Part shown: positions 17,545 through 24,415 of the stretch, piece by piece
Numbering within the stretch: position 1 is the first letter of the stretch
Layout of the letters: each line of letters begins with the position of its first letter
DNA from: Cyanobacteria bacterium OH_SFB_17
GTDB taxonomy: Bacteria > Cyanobacteriota > Vampirovibrionia > Gastranaerophilales > Gastranaerophilaceae
NCBI GenBank assembly: GCA_023395735.1
Contig: JAEWYI010000081.1
Span: 1 to 33,755, forward strand
Reading direction: 5' to 3'
Length of the DNA: 33,755 bases
Notes under the pieces: generated by a model
What the model was told of the DNA's origin: nothing
What the model saw: the letters and a program-made list of their open reading frames with translations, nothing else
Database searches by the model: none
Translations under genes and position numbers: made by a program

Positions 17545-17585
17545 AATAAAGAGGCGAATTTGCTAAGCAAATTCGCCTCTTTATT
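17545..17585. terminator. Bidirectional terminator with 19-bp perfect stem
   Basis: Arms 17545-17563 and 17567-17585 are exact complements around a 3-nt TAA loop, with AATAAA outside on the left and TTTATT on the right. It lies between the plus-strand CopG-type gene and the minus-strand gene ending at 17615, and serves both. Confidence 0.92.
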
Positions 17586-17614
17586 AATTTATATAAAAAT
17601 TACAACAAAAAATT

Positions 17615-17971
17615 TTATCTTCTTTTCAATCTTGCTTTTAAACTTGCAAAAGCAAAATCGATGGCCTTTTTATAATTTTCGCTTAACTGACCATTTTCCA
17701 AAACTTTTATCGGACTTTTCGTATCTTTTGTCCTAATCAATAAATCGAAAGTTCCGTCAGAAATTTTTGTTCCCTTTTGTAACGTAGCAAAAACAGACTC
17801 CCTTGCCGAAGTATTTATTTTGTCATAAACAAATTTATATCCTTTTCCATATGTTTCATCGACATAATTGCTCACTGCACTGATTCCTTCATCAAGTCCA
17901 AAATCCTTATAGGCAGAAGAATTTACAACTCTTTTTGAGCAATTTGCGCCACAAAATGATACTATTTTCAT
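17615..17971 (-). CDS. Small hypothetical protein with N-terminal Phe-x-Gly motif
   Basis: The protein has 118 residues. It opens MKIVSFCGANCSKR, with VSFCGA at residues 4-9 and two cysteines. This is the shortest leader of the Phe-x-Gly set in this window. The rest is soluble and contains FDLLIRTKDTKSPIKVLENG, which looks like a small alpha-beta domain, and a basic C-terminus (KARLKRR). No enzyme motif is visible. GAGG lies 6 nt before the ATG, and the promoter at 18009-18037 is the best in the window, so expression is probably high. It is a single-gene unit ended by the bidirectional terminator at 17545. Confidence 0.72.
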   Translation of the reverse strand: MKIVSFCGANCSKRVVNSSAYKDFGLDEGISAVSNYVDETYGKGYKFVYDKINTSARESVFATLQKGTKISDGTFDLLIRTKDTKSPIKVLENGQLSENYKKAIDFAFASLKARLKRR

Positions 17972-18008
17972 AACCGACCTCAGCCTTCATCTAATTTACT
18001 ACAAGGAT

Positions 18009-18037
18009 AGTATAACATATAAAGTCATTAGTGTCAA
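18009..18037 (-). promoter_or_regulatory. Near-consensus promoter of the small Phe-x-Gly gene
   Basis: On the minus strand a perfect TTGACA (18037-18032), a 17-nt spacer ending in the TGT extension, and TATACT (18014-18009) are present. It drives the gene at 17615-17971 through a leader of about 30 nt, and sits 23 nt past the stop of the response regulator. Confidence 0.85.
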
Positions 18038-18059
18038 CATAACACTTGTTAAAAAGATG

Positions 18060-19385
18060 TTAAGAGTTTACTTCTCTTAAAAATGTTTTTATCCAGCGCA
18101 TAAGGGTTAAAAGCTCATACGGCTTTGGCAAATACAGGTCAGCACCTGAGTTTAAGACCAATTCTTTGTCATGAAGAACGGAGGTTACTATTATTTTTGA
18201 TTTAGAAAATCTCAAATCCGATTTTAAAGTTTTGCATATATCAAGCCCAATCATAGTATCAGCACCTCCCGCATCAATAACTATGACTGCAGGAACCGAC
18301 TCAAACGAAATGTCTGAAGAGGCCAAAGTTCCGATTGTTTGGGTATTGTTAAGGGTTTGAACGACATAACCCTCCAAATCTATCGCCGTTGATAAAAGGT
18401 AAGAAAGCGCTTCATCTTCTTCTAGCACCCAAACTTTATTATTATAAGGCATTTCAAGGACAGAGCCCTCCGCACAAATTTTTGGCCGCTCTATTGCATA
18501 ACTTGAGCCTGAAGGACGCTTCGCCAAGTTATGAAGTTGGTTCAGACCTGCAATTATAGCTTTTGGTGAAGAATATTTCTTAAACTCGTTTGAAATTACA
18601 CCGATTGTCGTAAAAACGAATTCGCTCCTGCGACCTGCTTTGTCATCACCTTGCAAAATCGTATATCCGCGCTTTGCATCAGAATCTGAGTAGAATTTTG
18701 AAGAAATTGAATCAAAAGCAAAAACTAGAAACGATGCAATTTTTTCTGCCTTCAACGGCGTAGTAACAATCAAAAATTCACTATCTGACAAATGACCTAG
18801 ATAATCATCATCTTGCAATGTCGAATTTATTATCGCACAATAAGTCTGCACAAGTTTATCAGAAGCCAACTCAGTATAAATTTCGCGGTAATTATTAAAA
18901 TTCTGAATACTCACCAAAAGACACGCCCAAGGATTTTTTTGAGCAAGTGTTCGTTTTAAAATTTTCATCGAATAATTCTCAGTTGGCAACATTGTCTTAA
19001 AATTTATATTAGCATCTCTTTCACGTCTCAAGTGAGCCTTCATTCTTACTTTAAACTCATCACTGCTAATCGGTTCTGACAAAAAGTCATCTGCGCCGCT
19101 ATCCAAAGCTAAAATTTTGTCTGCAATTTCTGCAGACTTAGAAATAGCAATGATTACAGGTCTTGTATTGAATGTTAAAATTCTCAATTTTTTACAAAAA
19201 TCAGATAAATTTTCTTCTATACTATCAGACACGATTATCAAATCAGGTTCCAAATCTTGGATTTTTTTTATTGCAGAATTAAGAGTATAAGCAATATTTA
19301 CAGCATTATCACTACTTTCAACAAGTTTTTTATACTTAATTGATAACTCTTTTCTTTTATCAATGATAAGAGTATTAGTTTTCAT
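18060..19385 (-). CDS. Response regulator, REC - GGDEF-like - REC
   Basis: The protein has 441 residues in three parts. Residues 1-120 form a receiver-like domain that appears degenerate: the acceptor position reads LIIVSDS (Ser53 then Asp54) and the conserved Lys is replaced by Glu104 in SEPI. Residues about 135-260 resemble a GGDEF domain whose signature has become SDSEF (200-204), so diguanylate cyclase activity is unlikely. Residues about 316-441 form an intact receiver: acidic EED (322-324), phospho-acceptor Asp371 in VIVID, Thr401 and Lys421 in PKPYE. It starts 12 nt after the histidine kinase, its presumed phosphodonor. The output is unclear: no DNA-binding domain is present. Confidence 0.82.
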   Translation of the reverse strand: MKTNTLIIDKRKELSIKYKKLVESSDNAVNIAYTLNSAIKKIQDLEPDLIIVSDSIEENLSDFCKKLRILTFNTRPVIIAISKSAEIADKILALDSGADDFLSEPISSDEFKVRMKAHLRRERDANINFKTMLPTENYSMKILKRTLAQKNPWACLLVSIQNFNNYREIYTELASDKLVQTYCAIINSTLQDDDYLGHLSDSEFLIVTTPLKAEKIASFLVFAFDSISSKFYSDSDAKRGYTILQGDDKAGRRSEFVFTTIGVISNEFKKYSSPKAIIAGLNQLHNLAKRPSGSSYAIERPKICAEGSVLEMPYNNKVWVLEEDEALSYLLSTAIDLEGYVVQTLNNTQTIGTLASSDISFESVPAVIVIDAGGADTMIGLDICKTLKSDLRFSKSKIIVTSVLHDKELVLNSGADLYLPKPYELLTLMRWIKTFLREVNS

Positions 19386-19397
19386 TTTAACAACCTC

Positions 19398-20141
19398 TTA
19401 TTCCTGAACAGTACCATCTTTAAACAACGTTTTTAGAGCTTGCGACTCAAGATTTTCGGCAGGAAGCAAAACCTCAAATTCAGTTCCTGAGTCACTACTT
19501 TTTATTTTAATATTTCCACCCATTTTATTTACAAGTGTTTTTGTAATATAAAGGCCAAGCCCGCTTCCTTGAACTTTTCTTGTCAATGGATTATCAATTC
19601 TTGAAAATTTCGCAAAAATTCTTTCAAAATCTTCTTCCTTTATCCCAATTCCCTCATCTATAACTTTTATAGAAATAAATTCAGGCGAAGATGAAAAATC
19701 AACAATCACAGTAATTTTAGTACCTTCGTTAGAATATTTTGCTGCGTTTTCAATCAAATTTGTCATTATTTGCTGAAATTTGTCCACATCAATGAGTAGA
19801 TTGGGAATTTTCTCATTGAAATTAAATTCAAAAATATGCTCCGGATATTGATGTTGGATAATTTGAATAATTGGCTCAATCAAAATTTTTGCAGAAGCTG
19901 ACTTATAGACAAACTTGTCCTTAAACGACTGGAGTTTATTTACAGACAACATATTTTCAACCAAATTAATCAATCGATTTGACTGTTGTTCAATAATTTT
20001 TATAAATTTCTTTTTATTTTCATCATCAAGTGCATCCCAAGAGCCAAGCATAGTTTGTGCAAACCCTCTTATGCTTGTCAAAGGAGTCCTAAGCTCATGC
20101 GAGACCGTCGATATAAAATCCTGTTTTTCGCCGTTATCCAT
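19398..20141 (-). CDS. Soluble sensor-less histidine kinase
   Basis: The protein has 247 residues containing only the kinase core. The dimerisation and phosphorylation box FISTVSHELRTPL places the phospho-His at residue 15. The ATP-binding domain follows, with N box NLIENAAKY (128-136), G1 DEGIGI (162-167), an F-box region FAKFSRI and G2 GSGLGL (192-197). There is no transmembrane segment, HAMP, PAS or GAF domain, and an in-frame TAG about 36 nt upstream rules out a much longer start. It must sense through a partner. The gene follows tsaB by 57 nt, which contain a strong extended -10 ending 6 nt before the ATG. The response regulator follows by 12 nt. Confidence 0.9.
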   Translation of the reverse strand: MDNGEKQDFISTVSHELRTPLTSIRGFAQTMLGSWDALDDENKKKFIKIIEQQSNRLINLVENMLSVNKLQSFKDKFVYKSASAKILIEPIIQIIQHQYPEHIFEFNFNEKIPNLLIDVDKFQQIMTNLIENAAKYSNEGTKITVIVDFSSSPEFISIKVIDEGIGIKEEDFERIFAKFSRIDNPLTRKVQGSGLGLYITKTLVNKMGGNIKIKSSDSGTEFEVLLPAENLESQALKTLFKDGTVQE

Positions 20142-20147
20142 AAAATT

Positions 20148-20156
20148 ATTATAACA
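20148..20156 (-). promoter_or_regulatory. Extended -10 promoter of the histidine kinase (leaderless geometry)
   Basis: On the minus strand the sequence reads TGT-TATAAT, then AATTTT, then ATG. This is a perfect extended -10 with the expected start of transcription at the start codon. It lets the kinase-regulator pair be expressed separately from tsaE-tsaB. Confidence 0.72.
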
Positions 20157-20198
20157 GATATGATTGGAAATGACCTAATATTAAGATTTTCTTCACTT

Positions 20199-20849
20199 TT
20201 ATTTTTTAACAGTAACCGGCGGAGGCTGAATATACAAAGGATGAAGTTTTTTCCAATCAACTTCTACTCCCTGGTTTAATTTTTCAGTCGCAATTTCTAT
20301 CAAAATTTTTCCTAAATCTAAATCACATTCAGTGTATGAGATTCCGCCAAAAATTTCTTTAAGTTTATTGTCAGTAACAACTTGATATTCATCACTTGCC
20401 ATAATATTTTTTATATCTTCTATCAAAATCGCTTTGGGTGCCAAAATCTCTTTTTTATTCTCATAAACAGCAGTATAAGCCATATTTTTTCTTGCATCTA
20501 ACAAAACAATTACTTTAGAATTATCCTGAACCTCAGCAAGTCTTGAAAGAATTTCCAGCGAAGACACGCCGACAGTCTTGGCTCCCATTTCTTGGGCAAA
20601 AACTCTTGCAACAGTTGTGCAAGCTCTTATACCAGTAAAACTTCCCGGCCCAAGATTAGTAGCAACAACATCTACATCTTTTGGCTCAATTGATGCCTGA
20701 ACCAGTACATCTCTTATTGTAGAAATCAAAAACGCCGAATGATAATGGGATTCCGTCGACTCGATAATTTTTGAAAATTTCAACTCGCCATCGATGCTCA
20801 ATGCAACATACATTCTATCAAGACAAGTATCAAACGCTAATATATTCAC
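20199..20849 (-). CDS. tsaB: tRNA threonylcarbamoyladenosine biosynthesis protein TsaB
   Basis: The protein has 216 residues. TsaB is the inactive ASKHA-fold partner of TsaD in the complex that makes t6A37 on tRNAs reading ANN codons. The N-terminal LAFDTCLDRMYVAL and the block TNLGPGSFTGIRACTTVARVF are typical of the family. The C-terminal region lacks the metal site of TsaD, as expected. Its start overlaps the tsaE stop by 4 nt, so the two t6A genes are translationally coupled; tsaD is not in the window. Confidence 0.93.
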   Translation of the reverse strand: MNILAFDTCLDRMYVALSIDGELKFSKIIESTESHYHSAFLISTIRDVLVQASIEPKDVDVVATNLGPGSFTGIRACTTVARVFAQEMGAKTVGVSSLEILSRLAEVQDNSKVIVLLDARKNMAYTAVYENKKEILAPKAILIEDIKNIMASDEYQVVTDNKLKEIFGGISYTECDLDLGKILIEIATEKLNQGVEVDWKKLHPLYIQPPPVTVKK

Positions 20850-21313
20850 TTTAATCCCTCTAAAATTTCTTCACTTTCACTTCCAAAGGCTTTAAATGAA
20901 TACTTTCTTGCCTCACCTTCTTCGTAAGTAACATTTACTTGAAGATGGTTAAACGGAATTTCGTCCTGAGAGAATTCCGCCCATTCAACAAATGTAAGTA
21001 TTTTACCTTCTGAATATTCTCGAAGCTCATCAATTATCGTTTTTACACCCTCTTCTTCAAGCCTGTATAAATCAAAATGATACATCGGAATATCTCCGTT
21101 GTGGTATTCATTAAGAATTACAAAAGTAGGGCTCGTGACTCGATCCTTTATTCCAAGCGCCGAGGCAACCATTTTAACAAATGCGGTCTTGCCCGCCCCA
21201 ATTTCACCATACAAACTAACAAACGCACCTTTATTCCTAACAGCGCTTGCAAATTTTTCGGCTAAATCTTTGGTATCTTCTAGTGAATTACATGTTTTTT
21301 CAAAGTTTTTCAT
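20846..21313 (-). CDS. tsaE: tRNA threonylcarbamoyladenosine biosynthesis ATPase TsaE
   Basis: The protein has 155 residues from the chosen start. TsaE is the small P-loop ATPase that resets the TsaB-TsaD complex during t6A synthesis. Walker A is GEIGAGKT (36-43). Also present are VTSPTFVILNEY, MYHFDLYRLE and FVEWAE, all family signatures. A longer frame opens at 21349 but would begin inside a terminator hairpin and upstream of the likely transcription start. The ATG at 21313 sits exactly 6 nt after an extended -10, so it is the better choice and the message is probably leaderless. Confidence 0.93.
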   Translation of the reverse strand: MKNFEKTCNSLEDTKDLAEKFASAVRNKGAFVSLYGEIGAGKTAFVKMVASALGIKDRVTSPTFVILNEYHNGDIPMYHFDLYRLEEEGVKTIIDELREYSEGKILTFVEWAEFSQDEIPFNHLQVNVTYEEGEARKYSFKAFGSESEEILEGLK

Positions 21314-21319
21314 AAGTAA

Positions 21320-21349
21320 ATAATAGCACAAAGACATTGATTGAATCAA
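21320..21349 (-). promoter_or_regulatory. Promoter of tsaE-tsaB (leaderless geometry)
   Basis: On the minus strand TTGATT (21349-21344), an 18-nt spacer containing the TGC extension, and TATTAT (21325-21320) are followed by TTACTT and the ATG at 21313. The -35 lies within the hairpin that ends the preceding gene. Confidence 0.65.
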
Positions 21350-21358
21350 TGTCTTTGT
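21328..21358 (-). terminator. 15-bp perfect palindromic hairpin after the coiled-coil gene
   Basis: ACAAAGACATTGATT (21328-21342) and its exact complement (21344-21358) flank a single G. It lies 23 nt after the stop of the gene at 21381-21974. The T-tract on the minus strand is weak (GCTATTATTT), so termination may be partial. It abuts the tsaE promoter. Confidence 0.65.
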
Positions 21359-21380
21359 TATAAAATTATCTAAAAATCAA

Positions 21381-21974
21381 TTAGTCAAATTTGAATTCGC
21401 CGCCGTGAGAAGCCTGATAATTTGGATCATAGCTTTGGCTAGAATCTGAACGAAGTTTTTCAATATAAACTTGACCATTTTTAACAACTTGTTGAAGTTG
21501 AGTCAAATCACGTTCAATATTTGCAAGAATTTGCTCAGCATAAACTTCAGCACCTTCCCTGATCCTAATAGCTTCATCAGCTGCTTGAATTCTAACATTT
21601 TCTGCATCATCAAGAGCTTTTCTTTTTATATCTTCGCAATCGCCGATAACTTGTTCTTTAATTTTTTCAGCTTCTTTTTGAACCGCTCTCAAAACATCTG
21701 ATTCGCTTAACAATCTATTTGCTTCATTTTGAGCATCAAGGATAATTTTTTCAGCCTTTTGTTGAGCTTCCATCTGAAGTTCTTCTCTGCGTCTTAAAAA
21801 AGCACGAGCTTCTTGAACTTCATTAGGCAAAGATGCATAAATTCTATCAATTAAAGATTCGATTTCCTTAACTTTTACAGCCACCAAATAATTTGGCAAG
21901 ATAGGAAAACTCTTATCCAAAACTACTTCCAAAAGCTTTAGTAGTTCATATATACCGCTTTGTTGCATATTCAT
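21381..21974 (-). CDS. Coiled-coil protein, DivIVA-like / ATP synthase subunit B-like
   Basis: The protein has 197 residues. Residues about 1-40 are mildly hydrophobic and begin MNMQQSGIYELLKLLEVVLD. From about 45 to 175 the sequence is a continuous charged coiled coil (RRREELQMEAQQKAEKIILD, EAEKIKEQVIGDCEDIKRKA), with periodic Ala and Glu typical of DivIVA or F-type ATPase subunit b helices. The last 20 residues are polar and Gly-rich. It is the next gene after coaD on the same strand, about 100 nt away. From recall, coiled-coil proteins of this kind accompany coaD in several Gram-positive and cyanobacterial genomes. A role in polar or septal organisation is possible but unproven. Confidence 0.75.
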   Translation of the reverse strand: MNMQQSGIYELLKLLEVVLDKSFPILPNYLVAVKVKEIESLIDRIYASLPNEVQEARAFLRRREELQMEAQQKAEKIILDAQNEANRLLSESDVLRAVQKEAEKIKEQVIGDCEDIKRKALDDAENVRIQAADEAIRIREGAEVYAEQILANIERDLTQLQQVVKNGQVYIEKLRSDSSQSYDPNYQASHGGEFKFD

Positions 21975-22074
21975 AATCTTAATTACCTTTCTTAATTTAT
22001 ATTCTATATCAATAATTTTATTTTGGCAACAATATCAGCCCATTTATACCCAATTGTTATTTACGTTTCTTAAT

Positions 22075-22566
22075 TCATTTTTTTAAAAATCGGTGAGGCT
22101 GTTTTTTTATATAATCACTAACCGCCTCTGGAACAAACTTAGAAACATCTCCGCCCATTAGCGCTATCTCTTTGACCGTACTTGAAGAGATAAAGTTGTA
22201 CTTAGGTCTGGTAGTCAAAAATATGGTTTTAATCTCAGGAGAAAGCGCTGAGTTGGTTTGTGAAAGCTGCATTTCGAATTCAAAATCAGAAACAGCCCTA
22301 AGACCTCTTAACAAAACCTTTGCGCCCTTTTGTTTTGCATAATCAACCGTCAAACCCTCAAAAGAGTCGACTTCAACATTTTCTAAATCAGCCACACTAG
22401 CTTTAATCAATGCCAATCTTTCTTCTATAGAAAAAAGACCTTTTTTATCAGGATTAAATGTAACTGCGATAATAACCTTATCAAAAATTTCGCTCCCCGT
22501 TTTTAATACATCTAAATGTCCTTTTGTAATTGGATCAAAGCTTCCCGGATATATCGCTATTTTCAT
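22075..22566 (-). CDS. coaD: Phosphopantetheine adenylyltransferase
   Basis: The protein has 163 residues, the standard size. CoaD transfers AMP from ATP to 4'-phosphopantetheine, the penultimate step of coenzyme A synthesis. The nucleotidyltransferase signature GSFDPITKGHLD (8-19) and the C-terminal ISSSTVKEIALMGGDVSKFVPEAV block, with the ISSSxVKE motif, are both present. A GAGAGGG site lies a few nt before the ATG. The coiled-coil protein gene follows on the same strand. Confidence 0.95.
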   Translation of the reverse strand: MKIAIYPGSFDPITKGHLDVLKTGSEIFDKVIIAVTFNPDKKGLFSIEERLALIKASVADLENVEVDSFEGLTVDYAKQKGAKVLLRGLRAVSDFEFEMQLSQTNSALSPEIKTIFLTTRPKYNFISSSTVKEIALMGGDVSKFVPEAVSDYIKKQPHRFLKK

Positions 22567-22757
22567 TTTTCCCTCTCTATTTTTTCTAGACCTAGCTCAA
22601 TTATAGTACTATCAATGCCAAAATAAATTGATATTCAGGATATTTATTACAAATTGTAACAAAATGGACAATTTGCCATGATTTAGTGCAAAATTTAATA
22701 AAATGCGGGTTTAAAGTATAAGGTTAATTTTTTATGGATAATTCAGTTGGAGGTCTA

Positions 22758-23372
22758 ATGTTTTGCAGGAATAAAGCTATAAAAGCAGAAGTTACAGTTG
22801 AAGCTGTTATTTCAATAGTAATGGTAACAGGTGTAATATTTTTACTATTAGGAGTTTTTGGAAACAATCTGTCCATCCTCTTTACCAATAACGGAATGGC
22901 CGATATCTACAAAAAACATTCGACAAAAACTGACTATGAAAACTGGGAAAATGACCCTACAAAATCTCAAGTTGCTGTACAAGAAGGCCAAATGGTTGCC
23001 GATCAAGGACTCAGCTGGTACCATAGCCAAGCAAAAAAAACAATAGAAGAACTGGCAAAACTATCCCCGCTTACAGAAGCGCAAAAACTCGACCTTGCTA
23101 AAGCCTTAACTATTTATGCTTATTCGGATACAGAGACCTCAGCAATGTATTCTTTATCAAATGCAAAATTAGATAACGGGATGACATACGAAAAACTTGG
23201 ACAAAACAATGGGATAAGAATATTAACAACAAATTACATGACCTTCGTAAATGAAGAAAAATATACTTATTACGAAGAATCTTATACACTAAATTCCAAT
23301 AATAATAAAGATGAAGCAACCAAAATTAAATTCGTAACAAATATGATTATTCCTTCATTTAGCAAAAACTAA
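22758..23372 (+). CDS. Small membrane-anchored protein, possibly TadE/pilin-like
   Basis: The protein has 204 residues from the ATG at 22758, which has GGAGG just upstream. An in-frame ATG at 22734 lacks a good site and would fall only about 5 nt after the start predicted from TATAAG (22717-22722). The N-terminus has a short basic leader (MFCRNKAIKAE) and one long hydrophobic helix (VTVEAVISIVMVTGVIFLLLGVF). This resembles TadE-like or other pilin-type proteins, where the leader is cut and the helix packs in a filament. The remaining 170 residues are extracytoplasmic, polar and Tyr/Asn-rich. No other pilus gene is nearby, so the resemblance is tentative. Confidence 0.6.
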   Translation: MFCRNKAIKAEVTVEAVISIVMVTGVIFLLLGVFGNNLSILFTNNGMADIYKKHSTKTDYENWENDPTKSQVAVQEGQMVADQGLSWYHSQAKKTIEELAKLSPLTEAQKLDLAKALTIYAYSDTETSAMYSLSNAKLDNGMTYEKLGQNNGIRILTTNYMTFVNEEKYTYYEESYTLNSNNNKDEATKIKFVTNMIIPSFSKN

Positions 23373-23383
23373 AAACTGATAAT

Positions 23384-23422
23384 AAAAAAAACTGAGTGAA
23401 AATATTCACTCAGTTTTTTTTT
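23384..23422. terminator. Bidirectional intrinsic terminator
   Basis: ACTGAGTGAA (23391-23400) pairs with TTCACTCAGT (23405-23414) around AATA. Seven A's flank it on the left and a nine-T run (23414-23422) ends it on the right. It serves the convergent genes ending at 23372 and 23434. Confidence 0.93.
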
Positions 23423-23433
23423 GAAAAATAACA

Positions 23434-24165
23434 TTATTTTCTGATTAATTTTGCAGCTTTTTTGCCAACGTTTACTAAAGCTTCTGCTACAGCAGATTTT
23501 GTAACAACAGCATTTTTAGTTCCAACATAATCAACGCTTGCTAAACCTTCTGCATAATTACCGGTGTCAAATCTAAACGCATACACACCTTTTTTTGCTT
23601 GAGGGATATAATCAGCTCCGTAAAAATCATCTTCAAAATACTTAACTACATTCTTATCTGCATCAAATATATATTTTGTATTAAATGGATCAGCAGTACC
23701 TTTTACAGCAAGTCCACCGTCAGCTTTTGAAATTGTAACAGTATCAGTCAAAAACAAAGTGCCAGAACTATCTGAAGTTTTTCTTTCATAAACTGATTTC
23801 TCAGTTGTAGACAAATTATCTAATCTTTTGTATGCTTTTTTAAAATTACCAAGTGCAGAGATGTGGAATGTATCAGCAACCTCTATACCAGAAGCTTTTG
23901 TATTAGCTGAGCTTCTAACAGTTGCAGGACCATTTAAAGTCAACATTTGAATTTCTCTTGTAGGAAGAGTTTCTGACAAAACAGTTTTTGTCGGTGTTGG
24001 AATTTCCGGTTCAGGAAGAACTGAATTTCCACCTGAGCAAGATGCCAAACCTATTGTTCCTGCAACTCCTGCAGCTTTACCCCATTTTACAGCTCTATTA
24101 AAAAACCCTGAATTTGGAGCTTTTGGGGTGTTATTACCCGTAAATGATACTTTTTGAATAGACAT
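23434..24165 (-). CDS. Phe-x-Gly protein with lipobox, putative lipoprotein
   Basis: The protein has 243 residues from the ATG at 24165, which has AAAGGAG 7 nt upstream; a frame opening earlier at 24204 lacks such a site. It opens MSIQKVSFTGNN, with VSFTGN at residues 6-11. After a basic stretch (FFNRAVKWGK) comes AAGVAGTIGLASCSGG, whose LASC fits a lipoprotein lipobox with an unusually long n-region. A Pro/Thr-rich linker (PEPEIPTPTKT) then leads to a beta-rich C-terminal domain of about 180 residues with no recognised family. If the Cys is lipidated, the Phe-x-Gly motif is removed with the signal peptide. It is a single-gene unit. Confidence 0.72.
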   Translation of the reverse strand: MSIQKVSFTGNNTPKAPNSGFFNRAVKWGKAAGVAGTIGLASCSGGNSVLPEPEIPTPTKTVLSETLPTREIQMLTLNGPATVRSSANTKASGIEVADTFHISALGNFKKAYKRLDNLSTTEKSVYERKTSDSSGTLFLTDTVTISKADGGLAVKGTADPFNTKYIFDADKNVVKYFEDDFYGADYIPQAKKGVYAFRFDTGNYAEGLASVDYVGTKNAVVTKSAVAEALVNVGKKAAKLIRK

Positions 24166-24192
24166 AAGATTCTCCTTTATTTTTTTGTTACA

Positions 24193-24221
24193 ATTATAAT
24201 ACATGGTAATTTCTATTTGAA
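24193..24221 (-). promoter_or_regulatory. Promoter of the putative Phe-x-Gly lipoprotein
   Basis: On the minus strand TTCAAA (24221-24216), a 17-nt spacer and a consensus TATAAT (24198-24193) are present, followed by a leader of about 20-27 nt ending in AAAGGAG. Confidence 0.65.
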
Positions 24222-24351
24222 AATACTATTTTGCTATGAGTTATAAAAAAATACTCCAAACGCACTACACTATTTTCAATATTCATTATTTTATATAATA
24301 CCAATCAAGAAAATATTTGCCTTATTATTACATAATTTTAACAAATGTAAA

Positions 24352-24375
24352 CAAAAATAGCCCAAGTGGGCTATT
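24352..24375 (-). terminator. Terminator of the TPR-diguanylate cyclase operon
   Basis: On the minus strand AATAGCCC-ACTT-GGGCTATT is followed directly by TTTTG. The 8-bp stem lies about 40 nt past the cyclase stop at 24416. Confidence 0.85.
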
Positions 24376-24415
24376 AAAATAATTATAAAATTGGATTTAA
24401 ATATCCGTTTATGTG

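Noticed and set aside
17338..17971. Toxin-antitoxin pair formed by the CopG-type gene and its neighbour
   Set aside because: The neighbour is on the opposite strand beyond a bidirectional terminator and has its own strong promoter, and shows no toxin motif.
21314..21349. A longer tsaE start at 21349 adding 12 residues
   Set aside because: It would begin inside a perfect terminator hairpin, upstream of the extended -10 that ends 6 nt before the ATG at 21313. The added residues (MIQSMSLCYYLL) are not part of the family's usual N-terminus.
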